13,707 bases of DNA from Bacteroidales bacterium (GTDB taxonomy: Bacteria; Bacteroidota; Bacteroidia; Bacteroidales; B39-G9), in NCBI GenBank assembly GCA_023145555.1, contig JAGLDO010000163.1, forward strand, positions 1-13,707, read 5' to 3'. Numbering within the stretch: the stretch's first letter is position 1; the number at the start of each line of letters is the position of its first letter. Shown here piece after piece: positions 7,222 to 13,707 of this stretch. The notes under the pieces are model-generated. The model was given only the letters and a program-made list of their open reading frames with translations, did not search any database and had not been told where the DNA came from. Made by a program: the position numbers and the translations under genes.

Positions 7222-7266
7222 TTTAGAAAAATTGTTTTCGATATAACGATAGTCCTACATTTATAT

Positions 7267-8340
7267 TTAATTTTTTCTTTGCAAATCTAAATAAACCGGC
7301 AGGTGATCGCTAAAACCTCCATGATATTTAAATCCTAAATAGGTTCTAAATGGTCTTAGTCCGTAATATGAATCATCTTTTTCGAGTAAAAAGTCTGCTT
7401 TAAAAACATGGGCATCATCTAAAGATGTGTATAACTTTTTGTTTTTTAATAATAAATTACCTGATACTATGATTTGGTCAAGTGTTCCCCAGTGTCCTTG
7501 ATATTTGTGACTGCAAATATTTTTTTTAAATTGAAGATAATAAGACAAATTGTATAGTTCTTTGTTTTTAATGTTATTAAATTCACCATGTGCTTTTAAT
7601 GTTTCTAATAGACTTTTATTATCGGGTTCGTCGTTTAAATCGCCCATAATAATTATGTTTGCATTTTTATTTGTTTCAAAAATAGAATCGACTGAATTTT
7701 TTAAAACTGAAGCTACAAACATTCTGTTTGGCTCTGATTCTAATTGTCCGCCCCAGCGTGATGGCCAGTGATTTACAAAAATATGGAGAGTGTCGTGTTT
7801 ATTAGTATAGCCTGTTACATAAAGAATATCCCTTGTTTTTTTATCTTTATTAAAAGGAAAATCAATTTGTATAAAATTGTTAGATATTGGAGTAAAAGTA
7901 TTTTCCTGATAAAGAAAAGCAACATCGATACCTCTTCTGTCGGGTGATTCTTTATGAATTATTTGATAATTAAATTTTTCAAGAGGAGAAAATTTTGTCA
8001 GACTTTCAAGGCAATATCTATTTTCAACTTCGCATAAACCAACAATATCGGGAGGTGTCCAGCCTCCAACAGCTGTTATTACTTTTGCAATATTATTTAC
8101 TTTGTGTTTATATTTACCCCAATTCCAATAGTGGTCGCCGTCGGGTAAAAATTGATCGTCTAATTTTAATGTGTCGTGAGTTACATTAAAAAAGTTTTCG
8201 CAATTGTAAAACATTATTCTAAAATATCGATCGTTTGATGTTTGTTTCTGAGTGTTGTTTTGTGCAGTTAATCTTGTTGATGGGAAAAATAAAATAACAG
8301 CAAAAAATGATAATAGAATTAAGGTTTTTATATTGTTCAT
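7267..8340 (-). CDS. Secreted endonuclease/exonuclease/phosphatase-family protein
   Basis: A 357-residue protein. Residues about 1-27 are a signal peptide ending in LTAQ, so it is exported. The EEP (DNase I-like) fold motifs are present in order: RIMFYNCENFF with Asn46 and Glu48 (41-51), DIVGLCEVENR with catalytic or metal Glu104 and Glu106 (98-108), RRGIDVAFLY (135-144), FVNHWPSRWGG with His191 (188-198), IIMGDLNDEPD with Asp234 and Asn236 (230-240), GTLDQIIVSG with Asp288 (285-294), and the closing SDHLPVYLDL with Asp345-His346 (344-353). All the residues of the phosphodiester-cleaving centre are there. The NHWPSRWGG motif is typical of Bacteroidota secreted nuclease-like members. The substrate could be extracellular DNA or RNA, or a phosphorylated lipid or sugar; a nutrient-scavenging nuclease is an inference. 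The gene starts 59 bases after the stop of the lipoprotein gene on the same strand, so the two may share a transcript. Confidence 0.88.
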   Translation of the reverse strand: MNNIKTLILLSFFAVILFFPSTRLTAQNNTQKQTSNDRYFRIMFYNCENFFNVTHDTLKLDDQFLPDGDHYWNWGKYKHKVNNIAKVITAVGGWTPPDIVGLCEVENRYCLESLTKFSPLEKFNYQIIHKESPDRRGIDVAFLYQENTFTPISNNFIQIDFPFNKDKKTRDILYVTGYTNKHDTLHIFVNHWPSRWGGQLESEPNRMFVASVLKNSVDSIFETNKNANIIIMGDLNDEPDNKSLLETLKAHGEFNNIKNKELYNLSYYLQFKKNICSHKYQGHWGTLDQIIVSGNLLLKNKKLYTSLDDAHVFKADFLLEKDDSYYGLRPFRTYLGFKYHGGFSDHLPVYLDLQRKN

Positions 8341-8399
8341 GGTTTAATGTTTATTGTAATTAATATGCTAAATGTATTAAAAATTTTGACAAGAAAAAA

Positions 8400-9830
8400 T
8401 TATTCAACATACTCATAAGCACCTAAGTCAGGGCCGTCGTCGTTAAGTCTGCTTTGATGGTTGTAGTCGTAAAGAAATTTTTTGGCAATATTAACATTTC
8501 CGGAGTCTATTGCCGGTGAATTTGAATTAAGTTGAAAATTGAGACTGTCAGTTTTCGTTGATAAAAACTCAGGACGTTTATTTTTAATAATATTTACAAA
8601 ATGAGATTTGTCAGAAGTATCAAAATCTTCATCTACTTTAATTAGACAGTGATCAAATTTGTAGTTAAAAGTAACTATTGATGCAGTGTCTTCTCCTATA
8701 CCAATTTCATTTGTGTTATTTCCATATATTATGCAGTTTCCAAAGTTTGCATTAAGATTGCTAACCCACGAAACTTCACCGACAGTAATGTTATTACTTA
8801 TTACCAATGAAGGTTCGGTTCTGCTACTATAGCTGGAATAAGAACCATAATAATTAGCAATAGTGCAATGATTAAAATCGTAACTTCCGCCAACAAGAAG
8901 TGAAACAGCATAGTATCCGCAATTAGCAATAATATTGTTGCTTGCATTAATTGTTGAGTTAAAGGCATAAATACCGCCAAAAGTCATGTTTTGAATTTTG
9001 GTGTTTGTAATTGTTAAATCCGGTGAGATTTTGTCATATTCACCAACTTGAATGCCAAGAACGCCATTTTTAATTATTGCATAGTTGATTTTATTGCCTT
9101 TACTTCCGGGTATTAAAGCAATAGCTCCCCATTGTCCGGGGATATTTTTATAAAGTTCTTCTAATCGATCGCCTTGAAAAATAACAGGTTTGTCAAGAGT
9201 TCCATTTACTATTAGAGTTCCTTTAACAAGCAGGTTTGAGTTTTTATGAAAATAAAGCTGAGCTCCGGCTTCTATAGTTAATGTTTTAAGAGAGTCGACA
9301 AGCATAGAGTTATAAATAAGGTAAGGCTTGTCGTTAGTCCAAACTGTATCGTTTGCATTTAAAGGAATTATTTGTCCGTTTATCAGATGAACATCTTGCC
9401 CAAAGGCTATTAAATTAACATCTTGAGTGTTGCCATTTGTTATAAATACCAAAGAGTCTTTTATTATCATTGGTGAATTTTCTCCGTTAGGGTCAACATT
9501 TACTTCAACAAATACAAAAAGGCTGTCATTTGAGGGTATTTCTATGTCAGTAAAATAATTATCAGATATACCATTTAGATTTAATCGGAAGTTTGAATCG
9601 TCACCATTAGCCAATCGAATTGAAGAGATACTAATTTTTGAGTTGTTGAAGTTATATATTTTAAATTGTTTAGTTGTAGAACCAATTGTAGTGAACACAG
9701 TATCAAAAGTAACTGTGTCTGTAGAGAAATTTAATTTGGCATCAGGGGAAGTAATAATTTTTTCTTTATTACACGAAAAGAGTAAAATTATTATAAATAT
9801 TGGAATTATTAATCTGTAAGTAGGCTTCAT
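8400..9830 (-). CDS. Surface lipoprotein with right-handed parallel beta-helix repeats
   Basis: A 476-residue protein starting at the ATG at 9828-9830. Residues 1-20 form a lipoprotein signal with lipobox LFSC, and Cys20 is the lipidation site. Residues about 30-150 form a beta-rich domain (FSTDTVTFDTVFTTIGSTTKQFKIYN) resembling Ig-like or choice-of-anchor modules. From about 175 onward there are beta-helix features: TIEAGAQLYF, GTLIVNGTLDKPVIFQG, a GQWGAIAL rung, then runs of NTKIQNM, NASNNIIANCGYYAVS and NHCTIANYYGSY. The C-terminus NSPAIDSGN...DGPDLGAYEY is the standard end of Bacteroidota beta-helix surface proteins. Such proteins often bind or cleave polysaccharide, but I see no catalytic signature, so the function is unassigned. 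A longer in-frame reading exists upstream to 10001. It would overlap the sensor gene's 3' end and read through the terminator hairpin, so I reject it. Confidence 0.82.
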   Translation of the reverse strand: MKPTYRLIIPIFIIILLFSCNKEKIITSPDAKLNFSTDTVTFDTVFTTIGSTTKQFKIYNFNNSKISISSIRLANGDDSNFRLNLNGISDNYFTDIEIPSNDSLFVFVEVNVDPNGENSPMIIKDSLVFITNGNTQDVNLIAFGQDVHLINGQIIPLNANDTVWTNDKPYLIYNSMLVDSLKTLTIEAGAQLYFHKNSNLLVKGTLIVNGTLDKPVIFQGDRLEELYKNIPGQWGAIALIPGSKGNKINYAIIKNGVLGIQVGEYDKISPDLTITNTKIQNMTFGGIYAFNSTINASNNIIANCGYYAVSLLVGGSYDFNHCTIANYYGSYSSYSSRTEPSLVISNNITVGEVSWVSNLNANFGNCIIYGNNTNEIGIGEDTASIVTFNYKFDHCLIKVDEDFDTSDKSHFVNIIKNKRPEFLSTKTDSLNFQLNSNSPAIDSGNVNIAKKFLYDYNHQSRLNDDGPDLGAYEYVE

Positions 9831-9888
9831 TAAAATTGATTTTTTTAAGGAACGTAAATTTAAAAAATATATTTTACAAATTTCAATA

Positions 9889-9927
9889 AAATAGAAAAGA
9901 CAAAGCTTTGCTTTGTCTTTTCTATTT
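9889..9927 (-). terminator. Intrinsic terminator after the GAF/PAS sensor gene
   Basis: A perfect 18-base-pair inverted repeat with arms 9889-9906 and 9910-9927 and a 3-base loop. The core is GACAAAGC / GCTTTGTC, flanked by A-rich and T-rich outer arms. In the minus-strand transcript the distal arm ends in U-rich sequence. It begins 15 bases after the sensor stop codon and separates that gene from the lipoprotein gene. It is the strongest hairpin in the window. Confidence 0.85.
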
Positions 9928-9942
9928 AGATTGATTATTTTT

Positions 9943-12228
9943 TTAAAAGAGTTCAACTTCAATTGTTTGAATAAACGCAGTGTAAGTATATTCTTTATCA
10001 ACTTTTGCTTGAGAGAGCAGAATCAAAACAGGAATATCTGTGTTTTCACCGGTAGTTATTTTTATTTCTGTTCGATGGCCTACAATTTTTTCTTTTTCAG
10101 GGTCTATAAGGCAGTTAATAAAGTTGTCGCTAATAATTAAATCGTCAGAGAAAAGATGGTTAATGTTTTTATTAATTACATCTTTCCGTTTTAATTTCCA
10201 AAGTTGTTCGGCAGCTTTATTAAAGAATTCAATATTGCCATTACTTGAAATCATAACAATTGGGTCAAGAGAACCTTCTAAAGTTTTTTCGTTACGAATT
10301 TTAATTTTTTCAATTTTTCTGTACTGTTCTTTAACTTCGTCTTTAGCTTGAATTAATTTTTTATTTAGAATTGTCTCTGCTTGTCTCAATTGTTCTTCCT
10401 GAGCAATTAATTGTTCAGTTGTATGTTTGTTTTCAAAGAAAATTTCTTTTTGTTCGGTAATGTCATAAGCAATAATAATTAGTTTGGATATGTCTCCGTA
10501 CAAGTCGTTAACTCCGGCTAAAGTAAATTTAATCCATTTGTCGCTTTTGTCTTTTGTTAAAATTTTAATTTCACCTTCATAAAAACTTCCTTTAACAACA
10601 TTGTTCCAGTTTTCTTCGAAATTATTTCTGGATTTTGGATTAATTAAATCAAAGATATTGCTTCCTTGAAGGTCGTTAATTGAATGTCCTGTTAATTTTG
10701 AGAATTTTTCGTTACAATCTATAAACTCACCTGTTGGTGAATATTCAGCTTTGATAGTAGATATAGACATTGCTTTTATTTGACCTTCAGAATCGATGCT
10801 TTGTTTTTTCTGTTCGGTAATGTCTATTGCAAGAAATGATATTTTTTCTACATTGCCATTTTCATCTTTAATACAGGTGTAAGTTGAAACAGTCCATAAA
10901 TCTTTTCCTTGTTTTGTGAGATGTTTCATGTATCCTTCAAAATGCTTACCGCCTTTTGATAGCTCTTCCCAAATTCTATTAAACCATTCTTTATCTTTTT
11001 TGTTAATAAACATTGAGATGTGGTGGCCTTCGACATCCGAATTTGCCGAATAACCTAATTTTGAGATGAATTTAGTATTTGCATATAATAAAATACCGTT
11101 TATGTCAAATTCAGCTCTAATTAATGTGTGATTTACTGAGTTTGTGAAACTAACAAATTCTTGACTTTGTTTTGTTGCTTCTTCTTGCGTTGCTTGTAGC
11201 TCTTCCATGTTTTGACGCATTTCTTCTTCTTGCTGAGCAAGTCTTTCTGCTTGTTCTTGAGAATCTTCAAGAAGTTTGGCTGTTTTTACATTTATTTTAA
11301 CAGTTGAAATAGTAGAAGCAATGCTCTCTGCAACTTTTTCTACGAATTTTATTTGATATTCGTCGAAAAAGTTAAATGAACCAAATTCTATTACACCATG
11401 TATTTCTTCATTTACTTTTAAAGGAACAATTAGTATTGATTTTGGATTTGATTTTCCTAAGCCGGATGTTACTTCAACATAGTTTTCCGGAACTTTATCC
11501 ATGTATATTGTAAGTTTTTCAAATGCACTTCTTCCTACAAGGCCTTCATTCCAGTCAATACGTTTTTTTGAATATTTTTTTCTGTTATATGCGTAAAAAG
11601 CTGTTTGTTCAAAATGAACATCATTTTTGTCACTATCTTCTAAAATATAAAAAGCACCTTGTATTGCGTCAATATATTTGCAAAGATTACTAATTATTTC
11701 AAATGATAATTTTTCAATATTGTCGTTATTTTGTCTAAGAATTTCTCCAAATTTAGCTTGTCCTTCGGCCACCCAATTAAGTTGAGCGTCTTCTTTCTTT
11801 CTTAAAATTTCTTCTTCTTTGTTTTGTTTTATATTGTTACGAAGTTCAATTAATGATTTTTCAATAATATCATTTTTGTCGCTTATTTCGTACTCAGCAG
11901 TAAAATCATTTTGGGTAATTTTTTTAGTAAAATCTAAAATTTTATCAGATTTTTTTTCTTCTTTTGATAATTCATTTTCAATACGAGCTATTTTTTTCGA
12001 CATTAATATGCTAATAAAATAAGTAGCTAAAGGGAAAATTATTGGAACTAAATCAATTAACCAGAAGAATTTTGTTGTCTTATGTAATTGAATAATATTG
12101 TCAATTGAAATCAATAAATTATTAGAGTTTAAAGCAATAAAAATATAAATGATTAGGAAAATTATTCCAAATAGAAATGTGCTTAGCGTAAATCTATAAA
12201 TTATTTCTTTTGATACTTTATTGTCCAC
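9943..12228 (-). CDS. Membrane-anchored GAF-PAS-PAS-PAS sensor protein without an output domain
   Basis: A 761-residue protein. Two membrane segments (about 12-33 and 55-76) flank a loop of only about 20 residues, so most sensing must be in the membrane or cytoplasm. A charged helical stretch at about 78-145 resembles a HAMP-type linker. A GAF domain covers about 155-312 (GAFYILEDSD, GLVGRSAFEKL, ILIVPLKVNEEIHGVIEFGS). A coiled coil (315-360) carries QEEEMRQNMEELQATQEEA, a linker seen in many Bacteroidota PAS proteins. PAS1 (about 362-475) and PAS2 (about 487-597) each end in the PAC signature DITEQK. A second coil (598-650) precedes PAS3 (about 647-757), where the protein stops. No histidine kinase, GGDEF, EAL, HTH or methyl-accepting domain follows. 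It must therefore act through a partner, and the adjacent PP2C phosphatase is the natural candidate. Ligands are unknown. A strong terminator follows; 151 bases separate its start from the phosphatase stop. Confidence 0.88.
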   Translation of the reverse strand: MDNKVSKEIIYRFTLSTFLFGIIFLIIYIFIALNSNNLLISIDNIIQLHKTTKFFWLIDLVPIIFPLATYFISILMSKKIARIENELSKEEKKSDKILDFTKKITQNDFTAEYEISDKNDIIEKSLIELRNNIKQNKEEEILRKKEDAQLNWVAEGQAKFGEILRQNNDNIEKLSFEIISNLCKYIDAIQGAFYILEDSDKNDVHFEQTAFYAYNRKKYSKKRIDWNEGLVGRSAFEKLTIYMDKVPENYVEVTSGLGKSNPKSILIVPLKVNEEIHGVIEFGSFNFFDEYQIKFVEKVAESIASTISTVKINVKTAKLLEDSQEQAERLAQQEEEMRQNMEELQATQEEATKQSQEFVSFTNSVNHTLIRAEFDINGILLYANTKFISKLGYSANSDVEGHHISMFINKKDKEWFNRIWEELSKGGKHFEGYMKHLTKQGKDLWTVSTYTCIKDENGNVEKISFLAIDITEQKKQSIDSEGQIKAMSISTIKAEYSPTGEFIDCNEKFSKLTGHSINDLQGSNIFDLINPKSRNNFEENWNNVVKGSFYEGEIKILTKDKSDKWIKFTLAGVNDLYGDISKLIIIAYDITEQKEIFFENKHTTEQLIAQEEQLRQAETILNKKLIQAKDEVKEQYRKIEKIKIRNEKTLEGSLDPIVMISSNGNIEFFNKAAEQLWKLKRKDVINKNINHLFSDDLIISDNFINCLIDPEKEKIVGHRTEIKITTGENTDIPVLILLSQAKVDKEYTYTAFIQTIEVELF

Positions 12229-12300
12229 AGTTAGAAAGTTTTATTTGTAAATAAAGAAATTTTGAAAATTTAAAAATCACAAAATAAAATGAAATTTATC

Positions 12301-12308
12301 CAAATATA
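12301..12308 (-). promoter_or_regulatory. Candidate -7 element for the GAF/PAS sensor gene
   Basis: The minus strand reads TATATTTG, an exact TAnnTTTG match. It would give a leader of about 70 bases before the ATG at 12226-12228. No matching -33 TTTG is obvious. If real, the sensor can be expressed separately from the phosphatase upstream. The AT-rich context makes a chance match plausible. Confidence 0.35.
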
Positions 12309-12379
12309 TAAAAAGTAAAAGTAATAAAAAAGAAGTTAAGATATTTATTATTGATTATATTGTTAAAACCTGCTAGTAT

Positions 12380-13501
12380 TTATATATTTATTCCAATTAC
12401 TAAAATATCGTCAATTTGTTGATTGGAACCTTTCCATTTATTAAACTCTGTTTCTAAAATATCATATTGTTTTTCGGGTTTTAATTTATGGTTTTCCCAT
12501 AATAATTTTTTAAAATTATTTGAAAGGAATTTTTCATTTTTTTCACCACCAAATTGATCTTGATAACCGTCTGAAAACATATATATTGTAGCTTCTTTTT
12601 CAATTTTTATTGAGTGTCGTGAGTATTTTGGCTTAGGTCTATTGGGAAAAATATCACCAATAGGAAAAATATCTCCTCGAATAGTTGAAAGTTTATTATT
12701 GTTAATTACATAGCAAGTGTGACCTGCACATGAAATATCCATAGATTGTTTTTCTTTGTTTATGCAGCAAATAGTAATATCCATTCCGTCATTTTGAATA
12801 AAATCGGAATCTATTTTTTGATTTAAAGAATGAATAACGCCAAGGTTTAATTTTGTTAGAATTTGTGCAGTGTCGTATGTTTTATTTTCAACCACAATTT
12901 CGTTAAGTAGGGTTGTGCCAATCATCGACATAAATGCACCGGGAACTCCATGTCCCGTGCAATCTACGGCAGCAACAAAAATAAGATTGCCAATTTTTTC
13001 AAGCCAATAGAAATCTCCGCTTACAATATCACGAGGTTGAAAGAAAATAAAAGAGTTTGGCAGTATCTTTTTTATAAAATTTTTTTTTGGCAGTGTTGCT
13101 TCCTGAATAAGTTTTGCGTAGTTTAAACTATCATTTATTTGATGGCTCTTTTTTTCAAGTTCATTGTTTTGTATTTCTATTTGCTTCTTTGCTTTTTTTA
13201 AGTCAATATGTTTTCCAAAAAGATCAATAGTTCGACGTCGAGCTTTAGCATTTGCTTTTTTTAGTTCAGTGTTTTTCCCTTCGAGTGCTTGATTGGTTTG
13301 CCTTAATAATTCAGTCTCAAATTCATAAAAATTTTTCGCTTTCCTTGCATCAACTTGTTTTCCGAAAATTTTAATAGATCTATGCCTTGATTTGTCATAA
13401 GCCTTTTGAAGTTTTGAGTTAACTTTCTCCAATTCCTTAATTTTATTTTCCAATAATATTATTTTATCCGAAATCGTTTTTTTTGTACTGTCTTTGGGCA
13501 T
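12380..13501 (-). CDS. SpoIIE/PP2C-family serine phosphatase with N-terminal coiled coil
   Basis: A 373-residue soluble protein with no membrane segment or signal peptide. Residues about 8-125 are a Lys/Glu-rich coiled coil containing two copies of a 30-residue unit with a central FGK motif (29-58 and 78-107). The catalytic SpoIIE-type PP2C domain covers about 145-373 and shows its metal-binding motifs: FQPRDIVSGDFYW with Asp163, AAVDCTGHGVPGAFMSMIG with Asp180, SCAGH near 257-261, MFSDGYQDQFGG with Asp311, and QIDDILVIGI with Asp364 and Asp365. All the acidic residues needed for metal-dependent Ser/Thr dephosphorylation are present, so it should be active. Family members usually dephosphorylate STAS-domain anti-sigma-factor antagonists in partner-switching pathways. 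No STAS or HATPase anti-sigma gene is in this window, so the substrate is elsewhere or different. The coiled coil probably dimerises the enzyme and passes signals to it. The sensor gene follows on the same strand. Confidence 0.9.
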   Translation of the reverse strand: MPKDSTKKTISDKIILLENKIKELEKVNSKLQKAYDKSRHRSIKIFGKQVDARKAKNFYEFETELLRQTNQALEGKNTELKKANAKARRRTIDLFGKHIDLKKAKKQIEIQNNELEKKSHQINDSLNYAKLIQEATLPKKNFIKKILPNSFIFFQPRDIVSGDFYWLEKIGNLIFVAAVDCTGHGVPGAFMSMIGTTLLNEIVVENKTYDTAQILTKLNLGVIHSLNQKIDSDFIQNDGMDITICCINKEKQSMDISCAGHTCYVINNNKLSTIRGDIFPIGDIFPNRPKPKYSRHSIKIEKEATIYMFSDGYQDQFGGEKNEKFLSNNFKKLLWENHKLKPEKQYDILETEFNKWKGSNQQIDDILVIGINI

Positions 13502-13596
13502 AGATTAAGAAGTAATGTTATGAAAATTTAAAAGTACAACAATTTTTTTTATTTTTTTATTTTTTTTGATTTATTATTTACTGAGTAGTAGGGGAT

Positions 13597-13613
13597 AAGC
13601 ATTGTATATGCTT
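13597..13613. repeat. Small inverted repeat upstream of the phosphatase gene
   Basis: AAGCAT (13597-13602) and ATGCTT (13608-13613) are complementary around a 5-base loop. It sits about 95 bases upstream of the phosphatase start. It could be an operator-like dyad or part of a longer repeat with the next hairpin. Evidence for function is slight. Confidence 0.25.
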
Positions 13614-13646
13614 TGAAGTTACAATTTGAATTTTTTATACCCGGCT

Positions 13647-13677
13647 GATTTAAGTTTGTAACTTAAATCGTTTTTTA
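13647..13677 (+). terminator. Terminator-like hairpin at the right edge of the window
   Basis: GATTTAAGTT (13647-13656) and AACTTAAATC (13660-13669) form a perfect 10-base-pair stem around a 3-base TGT loop, followed on the plus strand by GTTTTTTAT. It looks like a plus-strand terminator, but no plus-strand gene lies to its left; the nearest feature is the divergent phosphatase start at 13501. It may be a repeat or part of an element continuing past the window. Confidence 0.4.
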
Positions 13678-13707
13678 TATTCCCTTAAATCCGCAAACCG
13701 TGGCACG

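Noticed and set aside
7550..8189. Plus-strand frames inside the nuclease gene (7550-7771, 7995-8189)
   Set aside because: Antisense to EEP catalytic motifs; no independent coding evidence.
9831..10001. N-terminal extension of the beta-helix lipoprotein frame up to 10001
   Set aside because: It overlaps the sensor gene's 3' end, reads through the terminator hairpin at 9889-9927, and would place the lipoprotein signal at residue 58 onward.
9913..10351. Plus-strand open frames at 9913-10140 and 10040-10351
   Set aside because: They are antisense shadows of the sensor gene, with Phe/Ser-rich, low-complexity translations and no recognisable domain.
11819..12022. Plus-strand frame opposite the sensor's HAMP-like region
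   Set aside because: Its hydrophobic-looking translation is the antisense of a Lys/Glu-rich helix, a common artefact.
12229..12379. Possible terminator between the phosphatase and the sensor genes
   Set aside because: No inverted repeat of convincing length was found in this 151-base AT-rich gap, so co-transcription remains possible.

Overview
This AT-rich window comes from a member of the Bacteroidota, probably a marine, sediment or anaerobic lineage. The evidence is a TonB-dependent receptor with an N-terminal carboxypeptidase-regulatory-like domain, a Bacteroidota-type thioredoxin, a beta-helix surface lipoprotein, and several upstream regions carrying the Bacteroidota -7 promoter motif TAnnTTTG in place of an E. 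coli-type -10 box. Clear Shine-Dalgarno sequences are scarce, as is normal for the phylum. I saw no tRNA, rRNA, CRISPR array, transposase or phage gene.

Layout. All genes but one are on the minus strand, so transcription mostly runs from right to left. At the right end (12380-13501) is a SpoIIE/PP2C-type serine phosphatase with an N-terminal coiled coil. Next (9943-12228) is a membrane-anchored GAF/PAS/PAS/PAS protein with no kinase or other output domain, closed by a strong hairpin at 9889-9927. Two exported proteins follow: a beta-helix lipoprotein (8400-9830) and a secreted endonuclease/exonuclease/phosphatase-fold protein (7267-8340). The only plus-strand gene, 5731-7143, is a CCA-adding/poly(A) polymerase-family nucleotidyltransferase with an HD domain. 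It converges on the nuclease gene across a 123-base gap that holds an 18-base perfect palindrome. To the left of the cca gene are a thioredoxin (5066-5437), a TonB-dependent receptor (2375-4822) preceded by a TPP riboswitch (about 4871-4952), a CstA-family transporter (686-2146) and an OmpH/Skp-like membrane-anchored chaperone (27-647).

How it fits together. The best-supported regulatory story is TPP control of the TonB receptor. A terminator hairpin ends the thioredoxin transcript, a TAnnTTTG promoter follows, the TPP aptamer begins a few bases after the inferred start site, and the receptor ORF begins about 50 bases after the aptamer. The receptor is therefore most likely an outer-membrane importer of thiamin or a precursor. 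The phosphatase and the output-less sensor probably belong to one signalling pathway, with the sensor gating the phosphatase or a partner encoded elsewhere; this is inference from adjacency and domain content.

Most genes are recognisable housekeeping or envelope families. I do not see a convincing wholly new system. The items most worth a second look are a possible P2-mimic switch next to the TPP aptamer, the sensor without an output domain beside a PP2C phosphatase, the exact 49-residue duplication in the phosphatase coiled coil, and several GC-richer palindromes in intergenic DNA that look like dispersed repeats.
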